A DNA stretch of 16,509 bases from CALARM01 sp964431735 (GCA_964431735.1 CAYSLJ010000150.1:1-16509); one strand, 5' to 3'; positions 6,194 through 14,278 are shown, counted from the first letter of the stretch. Translations and numbers: made by a program. Notes: a model not told the origin generated them from the letters alone.

Positions 6194-7464
6194 AAAAAAA
6201 GGTTTTTTCTCATTTCAGTCTCGGTTGTAAAGTGAATCAGGCAGAAATGGACAGCCTCCATAGACTATTGCTTCAGAATGGCTGGCAGACAGCCTCCCCT
6301 TCTGAGAAAGCTGATCTCTGCATAATCAATACCTGTACTGTAACCAGCATGGCAGACAGGAAATCCCGTCAAAAAATAAGAAGGGTTATAAATGATAATC
6401 CCGATGCTTTTATTATAGTTACAGGATGTTATGCGGAAAACAGTAAAGAAGAAGTAGAACAGATTGAAGGGGTAAGTCTTGTCCTTGGAAATGAAGAGAA
6501 ATGCTTTCTTCCTGAAATTTTGAAAGAAAAATCCATAATTGAACATACTGTTTTTGATTCCGGTTATTCTGATTTTATCCATGAAGGCAGAACAAGAGTA
6601 TTTGTAAAAGTACAGGAAGGATGCGAAAATTTCTGCTCTTATTGCATAATTCCGTATGTCAGGGGAAAAATAAAGAGTGTTCCTCCCGGGGAAGTAATAG
6701 AGAGAGTGAAAAATCTTTCTTTGAATGGATATAAGGAAATTGTTTTAACAGGTATAAATCTCGGAACTTACGGCCACGATACAGGAAGTATAAATCTTAC
6801 GGAATTACTCGATTTGATATGCAGTACGACAGACATTAAGAGACTCAGACTAAGTTCCGTAGAACCTGATATAAACGGAAAATTTCTTGATCTGTTTCTG
6901 AAATATAAAAATCTCTGCCCCCATCTTCATATTCCCCTTCAGCATGGACATAATAAAATACTTCATGCTATGAACCGCCATTATACTGTAGAACAATACA
7001 GAGAACTGATAAACATGGCAAGAACAAAAATACCAGATCTTGCTGTTACTACAGATGTTATGACAGGTTTTCCCGGTGAAGAAGATGAATATTTTTATGC
7101 TACAAGAGATTTAATAGAAGAATTACAATTTGCGAGACTTCATGTATTCTGTTATTCTCCCAGAGAAGGAACTGCTGCTTTTGCATTTCCAGGACAAATA
7201 GATGAAAAAATCAAGCATGAGAGAAGCAAGATTTTAATAAAAACAGGAGAAGCTATGGTAGAAAAGTTTTATAAGAAATTTATCGGAAGAACTATGGATG
7301 TTTTATTTGAACATAAACCTGATAAAAAAACCGGTCTACTCAAAGGTCTTACAGGAAATTATCTTTCTGTCCTGGCTCCGGGAGAAAAGATTTTTTCAGG
7401 ACAGATAATGAATGTAAAGATAAAAGGTATGGAAGATAAATTTTTATCGGGAGAAATTTTATGA
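6190..7464 (+). CDS. mtaB: tRNA t6A37 methylthiotransferase MtaB
   Basis: This radical-SAM enzyme adds a methylthio group to N6-threonylcarbamoyladenosine at tRNA position 37, giving ms2t6A. The N-terminal UPF0004 domain binds one 4Fe-4S cluster through C13 (SLGCKVNQAE), C49 (NTCTVT) and C80 (TGCYAE). The radical-SAM domain has CENFCSYC (C145, C149, C152). A TRAM domain closes the protein from about 360. The SLGCKVNQAEM and NTCTVTS motifs and the 424-residue length fit MtaB better than MiaB or RimO. The region near 250-257 reads LQHGHNKI where the family normally has LQSGSD-type residues, a modest oddity. It overlaps the DUF1385 stop by four bases. Confidence 0.94.
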   Translation: MKKKVFSHFSLGCKVNQAEMDSLHRLLLQNGWQTASPSEKADLCIINTCTVTSMADRKSRQKIRRVINDNPDAFIIVTGCYAENSKEEVEQIEGVSLVLGNEEKCFLPEILKEKSIIEHTVFDSGYSDFIHEGRTRVFVKVQEGCENFCSYCIIPYVRGKIKSVPPGEVIERVKNLSLNGYKEIVLTGINLGTYGHDTGSINLTELLDLICSTTDIKRLRLSSVEPDINGKFLDLFLKYKNLCPHLHIPLQHGHNKILHAMNRHYTVEQYRELINMARTKIPDLAVTTDVMTGFPGEEDEYFYATRDLIEELQFARLHVFCYSPREGTAAFAFPGQIDEKIKHERSKILIKTGEAMVEKFYKKFIGRTMDVLFEHKPDKKTGLLKGLTGNYLSVLAPGEKIFSGQIMNVKIKGMEDKFLSGEIL

Positions 7465-7482
7465 GAAATGTGAAGAGTGAAG

Positions 7483-7532
7483 AGAGGTATACTTTCTCAT
7501 TCTTCGTTGTCACTGAACGGTCATGTCCGTCA
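7483..7532 (+). repeat. Dispersed repeat (TTCTCAT...TTCGTTG type), copy 2
   Basis: It reads GAGGTATACTTTCTCATTCT then TCGTTGTCACTGAACGGTCA and ends TGTCCGT. It aligns to copy 1 (2048-2100) and, inverted, to copy 3 (14488-14548). It lies 18 bp after the mtaB stop. Confidence 0.6.
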
Positions 7533-7606
7533 GAGTAAAAAAATAATTTCTGAAAATCTATAATCAGTGAATATAATGTAATTTTCAATAAATTATAGAT
7601 AATCCT

Positions 7607-7629
7607 CGCGTTACGCGTTACGCGTTACG
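7607..7629 (+). repeat. CGCGTTA heptamer array
   Basis: Three perfect CGCGTTA units plus CG are followed by ATTCTCATAATT, the same word found in the second dispersed repeat family. Confidence 0.9.
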
Positions 7630-7798
7630 ATTCTCATAATTAAGAAGGAGTTACTGGTGAATAATGTTCTATCTTTTTCACTTTTCACTATAATGAAAAT
7701 TTCTCTCACTTTTAAGAGGAAAGTAAGGAAATAGTATGGAATATTATAAGGGCTAAAAAATTTCTCATACCAGATAAAGAGGAGAATTAAAGGAATTT

Positions 7799-8608
7799 AT
7801 GGAAAAAACCGATGTAAAACAGAAACCTGAAGATTTATGGATAAAATGTGAGCAATGCGGGGAAGTAATATACCAGAAAGATTTTCTGGTTGAGCTGAAG
7901 ATATGCCCCAAATGCGATCTTCATTATCCCCTTAATGCTATGGAAAGAATAGATACTTTTTTAGAGAAGGATTCTTTTAAGGAAATAGATAAAAATTTAT
8001 CTTCCCTTGATCCTCTTGAATTTGGTGAAGGTTACAGGGCTAAATTACTGAAGGACAGAAAACAAACCGGATTGAATGAGGCAATTGTAACCGGTACAGG
8101 CAATATTGGGAAACACAGAATAGTTTTTGGTGTAATGGATTTCCGGTTTCGAGGTGCCAGTATGGGATCAGTTGTAGGTGAAAAAGTAGCAAGATCAGTA
8201 GAGGTTTCCCTGAAAGAAAAAATACCTGTTATACTGGTGTCAAGTTCCGGTGGTGCAAGAATGCAGGAAGGTATGTTTTCATTGATGCAGATGGCAAAAA
8301 CCAGTGCTGCTCTGGGAAAATTGAGTGGAACAAATATACCTTATATATCCATACTGGCCAATCCTACTACTGCCGGTGTGGCAGCAAGCTTTGCTTCCCT
8401 TGGAGATATTATTATAGCGGAACCAAAAGCACTTATAGGATTTGCAGGGCCCAGAGTTATAGAACAGACAATCAGACAGAAATTGCCGCCTGGCTTTCAG
8501 AGAGCGGAATTTTATCTGGAACATGGTATGATAGATATGGTTGTCCATCGTAAAAAACTCAGGGATACTGTTGAAAAATTACTTGATTTTTTAAGCCCCG
8601 TTGAGTAA
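7799..8608 (+). CDS. accD: Acetyl-CoA carboxylase carboxyltransferase beta subunit
   Basis: AccD pairs with AccA to move the carboxyl group from biotin-AccB to acetyl-CoA, giving malonyl-CoA for fatty acid synthesis. An N-terminal zinc ribbon has CEQC (C17, C20) and CPKC (C36, C39). The crotonase-fold core shows VSSSGGARMQEG (147-158), NPTTAGVAASFASLGD (188-203) and GFAGPRVIEQT (214-224), the usual CoA-binding and oxyanion segments. It is 269 residues, normal to slightly short. The start has AAAGGA four bases upstream, with AGAGGAG further upstream. The accA start codon follows the accD stop by 11 bp. This accD-accA-pfkA order is also that of Bacillus. AccB and AccC are not in the window. Confidence 0.97.
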   Translation: MEKTDVKQKPEDLWIKCEQCGEVIYQKDFLVELKICPKCDLHYPLNAMERIDTFLEKDSFKEIDKNLSSLDPLEFGEGYRAKLLKDRKQTGLNEAIVTGTGNIGKHRIVFGVMDFRFRGASMGSVVGEKVARSVEVSLKEKIPVILVSSSGGARMQEGMFSLMQMAKTSAALGKLSGTNIPYISILANPTTAGVAASFASLGDIIIAEPKALIGFAGPRVIEQTIRQKLPPGFQRAEFYLEHGMIDMVVHRKKLRDTVEKLLDFLSPVE

Positions 8609-8619
8609 AGGAGATTAAT

Positions 8620-9585
8620 ATGAAAGGTGAACTTCCAATAGAAAAACCGCTCCAGGAACTGGAAGCAAAGATTTTAGAACTAAAAAAACTATCGGCTCAT
8701 GCAGATATAGATCTGTCTGCAGAAATAAATGCTCTCGAAGAAAAAGCCAGAAATTTTAAGAAAGACTTTTTCCAGAATCTTAATCCATGGGATAAAGTTA
8801 AAGTGGCAAGACATCCTCAGAGGCCTTTTACCCTTGATATTGTGGAACGAATTTTTCAGGATTTTACAGAACTTCATGGAGACAGAATTTTTCGTGATGA
8901 TCCTGCTATAATAGGAGGCCCTGCTTTCCTTGACGGACAGAGGGTCATGGTTATGGGACATCAGAAAGGAAGAGATACAAAGAAAAATCTTGCCAGGAAT
9001 TTCGGTATGCCCTATCCGGAAGGATTTAAAAAAGCAGCAAGACTTATGAAAATGGCAGAGAAATTTTCTCTTCCTGTTATTTCTTTTATTGATACACCCG
9101 GCGCCTATCCTGGTATAGGGGCAGAAGAAAGAGGACAGTTTGTAGCAATAGCGGAAAATCTCCTCATGATGTCACAACTGAAGGTTCCTGTTATAGTTGT
9201 AGTCATAGGAGAAGGCGGAAGCGGAGGCGCTCTCGGCATAAGTGTGGGAGACAGAATTTTAATGCTTGAACATTCCATTTACTCCGTAATTTCACCTGAA
9301 GGATGTGCTTCTATTCTCTGGAGAGATGCCGGAAAAGCAGATGAAGCGGCAAAAGCATTGAAACTTACCGCTCAGGATCTCATAAAATTTAATATTATTG
9401 ATGAAATAATACCGGAACCTCTTGAAGGTGCCCATACAGATATTGATTTTACCTCAGAAAATATAAAAATCGCTATAAAGAAAAATCTGGAAGAAATAAA
9501 GAAAATACCGGTTAAGAAAATTGTTGAATTAAGATATGAAAAATATAGAAAAATAGGTGTGTTTAAAGAAGGACGTGACGCTTAA
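8620..9585 (+). CDS. accA: Acetyl-CoA carboxylase carboxyltransferase alpha subunit
   Basis: AccA is the partner of AccD in the alpha2-beta2 carboxyltransferase. An N-terminal coiled-coil region (about 8-55) precedes the core. Motifs are RHPQRP (64-69), ELHGDR (84-89), GRDTKKNLARNFGMPYPEG (117-135), IDTPGAYPGIGAEERGQ (157-173), GEGGSGGALG (197-206) and ISPEGCASILW (224-234). The length of 321 residues is typical. AAAGGAG stands just before the start. The last codons and stop (GRDA, then TAA at 9583-9585) fall inside the CGCGTTA-type repeat at 9571-9603, so a repeat insertion may have set the C-terminus. Confidence 0.97.
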   Translation: MKGELPIEKPLQELEAKILELKKLSAHADIDLSAEINALEEKARNFKKDFFQNLNPWDKVKVARHPQRPFTLDIVERIFQDFTELHGDRIFRDDPAIIGGPAFLDGQRVMVMGHQKGRDTKKNLARNFGMPYPEGFKKAARLMKMAEKFSLPVISFIDTPGAYPGIGAEERGQFVAIAENLLMMSQLKVPVIVVVIGEGGSGGALGISVGDRILMLEHSIYSVISPEGCASILWRDAGKADEAAKALKLTAQDLIKFNIIDEIIPEPLEGAHTDIDFTSENIKIAIKKNLEEIKKIPVKKIVELRYEKYRKIGVFKEGRDA

Positions 9586-9603
9586 CGCGCCATGCGTGAC
9601 GGG
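9571..9603. repeat. CGCGTTA-type repeat overlapping the accA stop
   Basis: Degenerate heptamers (GTGACGCTTAACGCGCCATG then CGTGACGGG) begin inside the accA coding region and continue to the word GGGAGGTATA shared with the dispersed repeat. Together with 9631-9662 it brackets a 27-bp stretch holding an isolated TATAAT (9624-9629). Confidence 0.75.
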
Positions 9604-9630
9604 AGGTATATATTGGTTTAAAGTATAATC

Positions 9631-9662
9631 CACGCGTCACACGTCACGCGTTACGCGTTACG
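9631..9662 (+). repeat. CGCGTTA/CGCGTCA heptamer array upstream of pfkA
   Basis: It reads CACGCGTCACACGTCACG then CGTTACGCGTTACG. The array ends 8 bp before the AAGGAGAGG ribosome binding site of the phosphofructokinase gene. Confidence 0.85.
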
Positions 9663-9680
9663 ATATTTTAAGGAGAGGAA

Positions 9681-10724
9681 ATGTACCACAGGAGAATTGC
9701 CGTAATGACTGCTGGCGGGGATTCACCCGGTATGAATGCAGCTATAAGAGCAATAGTGGTGAAAGCTATTGAGTATGGCTTCGAAGTACTTGGAATAAAA
9801 AGAGGCTGGATGGGTCTTCTGAATGAACAGATTGAAGATCTCAATATAAATTCCGTATCAGAGATATTGCCTCTGGGAGGAACTATACTCGGAACTTCAA
9901 GACAGAATCCTCTCAAACAGCCTGATGGTGAAAAAAAAGTTCTTGCCAATATAGAAAAAAATAAAATTAATGCTATAATTGTAATAGGAGGTAGAGATTC
10001 TCTTACCGTAGCAACTAAAATTGGCAGAGTAGGAGTCAATGTAATAGGTATACCAAAGACCATTAATAATGATATAGCCTATACGGATTATTGTATCGGT
10101 TTTGATTCTGCCAGAGCAATTGTATGTGATTGTATTGATAAATTAAGTACAACCGCTTTTTCCCATCACAGGGTTATGATTATAGAAACAATGGGAAAAG
10201 AAACAGGGTGGATTGCTCTCCTTGGGGGACTATCAGGCGGTGCAGACTGGATATTAATCCCTGAAGTTGAATTTGATATAGAAGAAGTATGCAGACAGCT
10301 TTATAAAAGGCGTACTTCAGGGAAACATTTCAGTGTTGTAGTTGTAGCAGAAGGCGTAGTTTTGCCAAATATGAAGAAAGAAATTCTGGATATTAAAGAT
10401 GAATTCGGACGTCCCAGATACGATCTTCGTAATGTAGGAAAAGCTCTTGGTAGCTATATTGAACTGTCGACTAATTTTGAAACAAGAGTCACTGTACCCG
10501 GTTATCTTCAGAGAGGCGGTATACCTACGTCTTATGACAGAATACAATCTACTCATCTTGGTATAGCTGCTGTAGAAACGGTAAAGGACAGGATGTCCGG
10601 TGTAATGCTTGCCTATCAGGGCAATAAAATCTGTCGTGTAGATATGGAAGATGCTCTTATAAATTCTCCCAGAGTAGTAGATCTGGAACTCTATGAGGAA
10701 GCCAGGCTATTTTGTGATATTTAA
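9681..10724 (+). CDS. 6-phosphofructokinase, PPi-type residues, altered active site
   Basis: The 347-residue protein has the full phosphofructokinase fold. Motifs are TAGGDSPGMNAAIR (10-23), GGTILGTSRQNP (66-77), IETMGKETG (168-176), RVTVPGYLQRGG (269-280) and YDRIQS (285-290). By comparison with E. coli PfkA, position 104 is Asp (D106) and position 124 is Lys (K126 in GIPKTINND). Both are marks of pyrophosphate-dependent enzymes. Two aspartates normally needed for catalysis are changed: the D103 equivalent is R105 (GGRDS instead of GGDGS or GGEDT) and the D127 equivalent is N129 (TINND instead of TIDND). H249 is replaced by Tyr (GYLQRGG), and the second Asp (D131) is kept. The enzyme could be divergent, weakened, or a non-catalytic paralogue. 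Position after accDA is as in Bacillus. A good RBS, AAGGAGAGG, precedes the ATG. Confidence 0.9.
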   Translation: MYHRRIAVMTAGGDSPGMNAAIRAIVVKAIEYGFEVLGIKRGWMGLLNEQIEDLNINSVSEILPLGGTILGTSRQNPLKQPDGEKKVLANIEKNKINAIIVIGGRDSLTVATKIGRVGVNVIGIPKTINNDIAYTDYCIGFDSARAIVCDCIDKLSTTAFSHHRVMIIETMGKETGWIALLGGLSGGADWILIPEVEFDIEEVCRQLYKRRTSGKHFSVVVVAEGVVLPNMKKEILDIKDEFGRPRYDLRNVGKALGSYIELSTNFETRVTVPGYLQRGGIPTSYDRIQSTHLGIAAVETVKDRMSGVMLAYQGNKICRVDMEDALINSPRVVDLELYEEARLFCDI

Positions 10725-10738
10725 AAGAGGAGCAGGTC

Positions 10739-11176
10739 ATGAAGAGAAATAAAAAAAGATTTTATTATACATTATTGTTATTAAGTCTTTTTAGCTTATT
10801 AACTGTCAACCTGTTAATGGTTCTTAACAGAACTTCCATAGAATCTGATAAAATGGATAAGAAAATATGTTATATGGAAAATCATATAGACAAATTACGG
10901 GAAGAGAACGGAGTCTTAAGAAAACAGATAGGGCAACTGGAAAATGGAGAATATATAGAAAAGATAGCAAGAGAAGAGCTTGGAATGGTAAAAAATAACG
11001 AAATAGCTCTTGTAGAAATAAATAGTAGTCCAAATAATGATATAACAGATAATAATATGCAAGGAAGGGAGGGGACACAGTCTATAAGAAGAACACCAGG
11101 TACTATAGAACTTTCAAAGAAAAGTGTAAAAGATTTTTTCAATAAGCTCTTTAACTCTATAAGTATAAAAGAGTAA
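10739..11176 (+). CDS. FtsB/DivIC-like septum formation protein
   Basis: The 145-residue protein has a short basic N-terminus, one transmembrane segment (about 8-30) and a coiled coil (about 35-70, KMDKKICYMENHIDKLREEN). It then has the family box EYIEKIAREELGMVKNNEI (72-90). These are features of the FtsB/DivIC family, which joins FtsL and FtsQ/DivIB in the divisome. The C-terminal 50 residues are low complexity and not conserved in the family. It follows pfkA by 14 bp with AGAGGAG before the start, so it is probably in the same transcript. An S1-domain gene follows, as divIC-yabR in Bacillus, which supports the assignment. Confidence 0.82.
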   Translation: MKRNKKRFYYTLLLLSLFSLLTVNLLMVLNRTSIESDKMDKKICYMENHIDKLREENGVLRKQIGQLENGEYIEKIAREELGMVKNNEIALVEINSSPNNDITDNNMQGREGTQSIRRTPGTIELSKKSVKDFFNKLFNSISIKE

Positions 11177-11178
11177 TC

Positions 11179-11207
11179 TTGACATGAATGTAGGGCTAAA
11201 GTATAAT
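11179..11207 (+). promoter_or_regulatory. Consensus sigma70 promoter for the S1-domain gene
   Basis: TTGACA (11179-11184), a 17-base spacer and TATAAT (11202-11207). Both hexamers match the consensus. It lies just after the septum-protein stop and gives a leader of about 80 bases. Confidence 0.85.
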
Positions 11208-11214
11208 GAATATT

Positions 11215-11262
11215 CACTTAACATATAAAAAAACAGTTTTCTATTAAAGAGCTGGTTAAGTG
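11215..11262 (+). promoter_or_regulatory. Inverted repeat in the leader of the S1-domain gene
   Basis: CACTTAAC (11215-11222) and GTTAAGTG (11255-11262) are perfect inverted copies separated by 32 AT-rich bases in the 5' leader. They could form a long stem-loop in the mRNA just before the ribosome binding region, or bind a dimeric protein. Confidence 0.45.
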
Positions 11263-11294
11263 TTTTATACAGAAGAAAGGATTGTGCTAGAAAG

Positions 11295-11744
11295 GTGTCC
11301 CTGGAAATAGGAGTAATTGTAGAAGGAAAAGTTGTAAGTATAACTAAATTTGGAGCTTTCATTGAACTTCCGAATGGTCAGACAGGCCTTGTTCATATAT
11401 CTGAAATTTCTTCGGAATATGTAAAGGAAGTCAAGGATTTTCTTAAAAAAGATGATAAGGTAAAAGTAAAGGTAATAGGGAAGAATAAAAAGGGAAAATT
11501 TGATTTATCTATCAAACAGGCCAAATTACCTGAACCGGGACAGGAAAAACCTGTTCAGAAAAAGAAGTTCAGGCCATCAGGTGATGGAGAGACAAGATCA
11601 AATGTCAGTCAGAGTGCTTCAAGAAAACCAGGTGTGAATTTTGAAGAGAAACTTGCCCAGTTTTTGAAAGACAGTGAAGAAAGACAGCTTGATCTTAAAA
11701 AGAATACTGAGGCAAAGAGAAGTAAAGGCCGTTACAATAGATAG
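11295..11744 (+). CDS. S1 domain RNA-binding protein (YabR-like)
   Basis: Residues 4-75 form an S1 domain, seen in GVIVEGKVVSITKFGAFIEL, QTGLVHISEISS, VKDFLKKDDKVKVKVI and FDLSIKQA. The remainder (80-149) is basic and low complexity, rich in Lys, Arg, Ser and Gln, and may add RNA or ribosome contacts. Its place directly after the DivIC-like gene resembles yabR in Bacillus. The general stress protein 13 (YugI/CvfD) group has a similar layout. The role is probably in translation or RNA stability, as inferred from the family. The start is GTG at 11295. The GAAAGG upstream gives a rather long spacing, so the start is less certain. A full-consensus promoter and a leader stem precede it. Confidence 0.85.
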   Translation: MSLEIGVIVEGKVVSITKFGAFIELPNGQTGLVHISEISSEYVKEVKDFLKKDDKVKVKVIGKNKKGKFDLSIKQAKLPEPGQEKPVQKKKFRPSGDGETRSNVSQSASRKPGVNFEEKLAQFLKDSEERQLDLKKNTEAKRSKGRYNR

Positions 11745-11779
11745 AATCAGATTTGTTTTTTTATGTACTTATTAATTTT

Positions 11780-11807
11780 TTGCCTGTCTTTTATTGGTAA
11801 GTATAAA
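11780..11807 (+). promoter_or_regulatory. Probable promoter for hppA
   Basis: TTGCCT (11780-11785), a 16-base spacer and TATAAA (11802-11807), starting 36 bp after the S1-domain gene. It gives a leader of about 125 bases for hppA. Confidence 0.5.
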
Positions 11808-11842
11808 AGAGCAGGGGGTGAGATTTAACGGAGTTAAGAAGG

Positions 11843-11869
11843 TTTGTATGAAATGAGTGTTCATGCAAA
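11843..11869 (+). promoter_or_regulatory. Leader hairpin upstream of hppA
   Basis: TTTGTATGAA and TTCATGCAAA form a 10-bp stem with one G-U pair and a 7-base loop. No T-run follows, so it is not a simple terminator. It does not match a riboswitch I recognise, including fluoride. Confidence 0.5.
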
Positions 11870-11940
11870 TAAGACTCTATTAAAAAATGATCCTGTGAAG
11901 ATGCTCTCCATATGTTAATGAAGGGAGATAATAATTTATA

Positions 11941-14274
11941 ATGGGTACTATATTTTTTATTGCAGCAGAAAGCGATATCGTACTTCCACAGCTGAATTCA
12001 AACCAATATGGCATTCTTATAGCTGTACTTTTGTCAGCATTTATAGCTCTTGCCTATGGAGGATGGATTGTATTCAGTGTCAGAAAAGCAGATAAAGGCT
12101 CAGAGGCAATGCAGGATGTAGCAAAGGCAATTCAGGAAGGAGCCAATGCTTATCTTAATCGTCAGGCAAAGACGATGTTTGTATTCGTTGTTATTATGAC
12201 TGTTATTCTCGGTTTTATGTACTGGAATATTTATGCAGAATTGCCTAACAGGCTTGCTCTGACAATAGGTATTTCAATAGCTTTTTTCCTTGGAGTTCTT
12301 GCTTCCTACGGGGCAGGCCGTATGGGTATGTGGCTTGCCGTTCAGGGAAATTTGAGGGTTGCTGTGGCAGCTTTGAAAAGTTTTAAAGGAGCTCTTGAGG
12401 TTGCTTTTAATGCAGGAACGGTATCGGGTATGTTTACCATAGGCCTTGGCCTTCTCGGAGCTACTATTATATTTCTTATTTTCAAAGAGAATGCCATGAA
12501 AGTTCTTGTAGGATTTGGATTTGGCGGTTGCCTTGCTGCTCTCTTTATGAGGGTAGGGGGAGGAATATTTACAAAGGCAGCAGATGTAGGAGCAGATCTT
12601 GTTGGTAAAGTTGAAAAATCTATTCCTGAAGATGATCCCCGTAATGCTGCAGTAATAGCGGATAATGTGGGAGATAATGTGGGAGACTGTGCCGGTATGG
12701 CTGCTGATGTATTTGAAAGCTATGAAGTAACACTTGTGGCAGCAATTATACTCGGAGCAGGTGCTTATCTCGGTTTTGTCGATAAATTCGGAGCAGAACT
12801 GGCTTCTTCTATGACTCTTGCCCTTATACTTTATCCTCTCCTTGTGAGAGCTGTAGGAGTATTTGCCTCAATTCTCGGCACCTGGTTTGTTAAAGGTACA
12901 GAGGATATGAAAGATCCTATGGTTCCTATTACAACAGGTTTTCTTGTATCCGCAGGGGCGGCTCTTGCCGGATGCGGTGTTGTGAATTATATATTTTTAA
13001 ATTTCACCACACCCGGTGCTCCTGAATGGTGGCGTTTTTTTGCTGCCACTGCAGCAGGTGTTTTTCTGGCGGTAATTATACTGTATCTTACCAATATGTA
13101 TACCCATATTGATAAAGGCCCTGTTACTGAAACGGCAGCTTCAGCAAAAACCGGTTCTGCCACTTTGATACTTACAGGACTTGCCCATGGTATGCAGAGC
13201 AGTGTGTGGGCTATCCTTGTTATAGCTGGATGTGTGGAAGCTTCTCTGCTGATATTTAACGGATATCCTGCACTTCAAATGTATGGAGTAGCACTTGTAG
13301 GGCTTGGACTTCTTACTACTACCGGTTATATTCTTGCCATGGATACATACGGCCCCATTACAGATAATGCAAACGGTATATTTGAAATGTCCGGTGCCCT
13401 GAAAGAAGGCGGCGGCGAGAATAAAAGAGCCCATGAAATTGTAGCAAAACTGGATGCCATAGGAAATACTACAAAAGCACTCGTGAAAGGTCTTGCTATT
13501 GCCACAGCCGTAATTGCTGCCACATCACTCTTCAGTTCTTTTGTGGAAGAGGCCGGGCTAATGCCAATGAATATTGGTGCAATAACAAAGGAAAAATTAG
13601 AGTTTATAGGAATACAGGTCAACCAACCGGGTGTCTTTATAGGACTTCTTATAGGTGGAGCAGTTCCTTTCCTTTTCTCAGGAATGGCCATAAATGCTGT
13701 CGGAAGAGCTGCCTCTCTGGTAGTGGAAGAAGTAAGACGTCAGTTTAGAGAAATCGACGGTATAATGGAAGGAAAGAATAAACCTGAATATTCAAAATGT
13801 GTTGATATCTGTACTACTGCAGCACAGAAAGAACTTATAGGCCCTGCCATACTGGGTATATTTACTCCTATCCTTGTAGGTTTTGCTTTTGGTGTTACTG
13901 CTCTTGGGGCATTTCTTGCAGGTTCCATACTTACAGGTCAGCTTATGGCTGTTTTTATGTCCAATGCCGGTGGTATATGGGATAATGCAAAGAAGAAAAT
14001 AGAAGAAGGTTTCCTTGGAGGTAAAGGCAGTGAATCTCACAAGGCAGGAGTAGTAGGCGATACAGTGGGAGATCCTCTTAAGGATACTGCAGGCCCCGGT
14101 TTAAATCCTCTTATAAAGGTTATGAATCTGGTAGCTATTTTGATAGCTCCTGTTGTAATAGCTCCTTCTATGGGTTTAAGGATTGGCGTAATAGCTGTTG
14201 CACTTATAGCACTGGCTATTTCTGTATGGATGAGCAATAAAAGTAATGTAACTATAGAAGAAAAGTCTGCTTAA
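11941..14274 (+). CDS. hppA: Membrane proton-translocating pyrophosphatase, K+-independent type
   Basis: HppA splits PPi and pumps ions across the inner membrane. The 777 residues are nearly all hydrophobic helices, typical of the 16-span family. Substrate-site motifs are DVGADLVGKVE (215-225), DNVGDNVGDCAGMAADVFESY (241-261, split by GDC), AMDTYGPITDNANGI (466-480), SNAGGIWDNAKKKIE (674-688) and HKAGVVGDTVGDPLKDTAGPGLNP (700-723). The residue that decides potassium dependence is Lys (K512 in GNTTKALVKG), as in K+-independent H+-pumping members. K+-dependent ones have Ala here. The pumped ion (H+) is inferred from this group. It has its own promoter and a 125-base leader with a strong hairpin. 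With the PPi-type phosphofructokinase nearby it suggests a PPi-based energy economy. Confidence 0.97.
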   Translation: MGTIFFIAAESDIVLPQLNSNQYGILIAVLLSAFIALAYGGWIVFSVRKADKGSEAMQDVAKAIQEGANAYLNRQAKTMFVFVVIMTVILGFMYWNIYAELPNRLALTIGISIAFFLGVLASYGAGRMGMWLAVQGNLRVAVAALKSFKGALEVAFNAGTVSGMFTIGLGLLGATIIFLIFKENAMKVLVGFGFGGCLAALFMRVGGGIFTKAADVGADLVGKVEKSIPEDDPRNAAVIADNVGDNVGDCAGMAADVFESYEVTLVAAIILGAGAYLGFVDKFGAELASSMTLALILYPLLVRAVGVFASILGTWFVKGTEDMKDPMVPITTGFLVSAGAALAGCGVVNYIFLNFTTPGAPEWWRFFAATAAGVFLAVIILYLTNMYTHIDKGPVTETAASAKTGSATLILTGLAHGMQSSVWAILVIAGCVEASLLIFNGYPALQMYGVALVGLGLLTTTGYILAMDTYGPITDNANGIFEMSGALKEGGGENKRAHEIVAKLDAIGNTTKALVKGLAIATAVIAATSLFSSFVEEAGLMPMNIGAITKEKLEFIGIQVNQPGVFIGLLIGGAVPFLFSGMAINAVGRAASLVVEEVRRQFREIDGIMEGKNKPEYSKCVDICTTAAQKELIGPAILGIFTPILVGFAFGVTALGAFLAGSILTGQLMAVFMSNAGGIWDNAKKKIEEGFLGGKGSESHKAGVVGDTVGDPLKDTAGPGLNPLIKVMNLVAILIAPVVIAPSMGLRIGVIAVALIALAISVWMSNKSNVTIEEKSA

Positions 14275-14278
14275 GTTA

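Larger units (their letters stand above)
7465..7798. other. Repeat-bearing intergenic region before accD
   Basis: This 334-bp gap carries a copy of the dispersed repeat (7483-7532), a CGCGTTA array (7607-7629) and degenerate GTGAAGA/TTTCACT heptads. A TATAAT lies at 7689-7694 without a good -35. It could be the accD promoter, but I cannot support that well. No gene is seen. Confidence 0.6.

Noticed and set aside
9613..9629. TATAAT before pfkA as a promoter
   Set aside because: The -35 position reads GGGAGG, and the site is embedded in repeats. A weak or -35-independent promoter is possible but not supported.
11803..11940. Fluoride or other known riboswitch before hppA
   Set aside because: The leader hairpin does not fit the conserved core of the fluoride class, and no aptamer I know was recognised.
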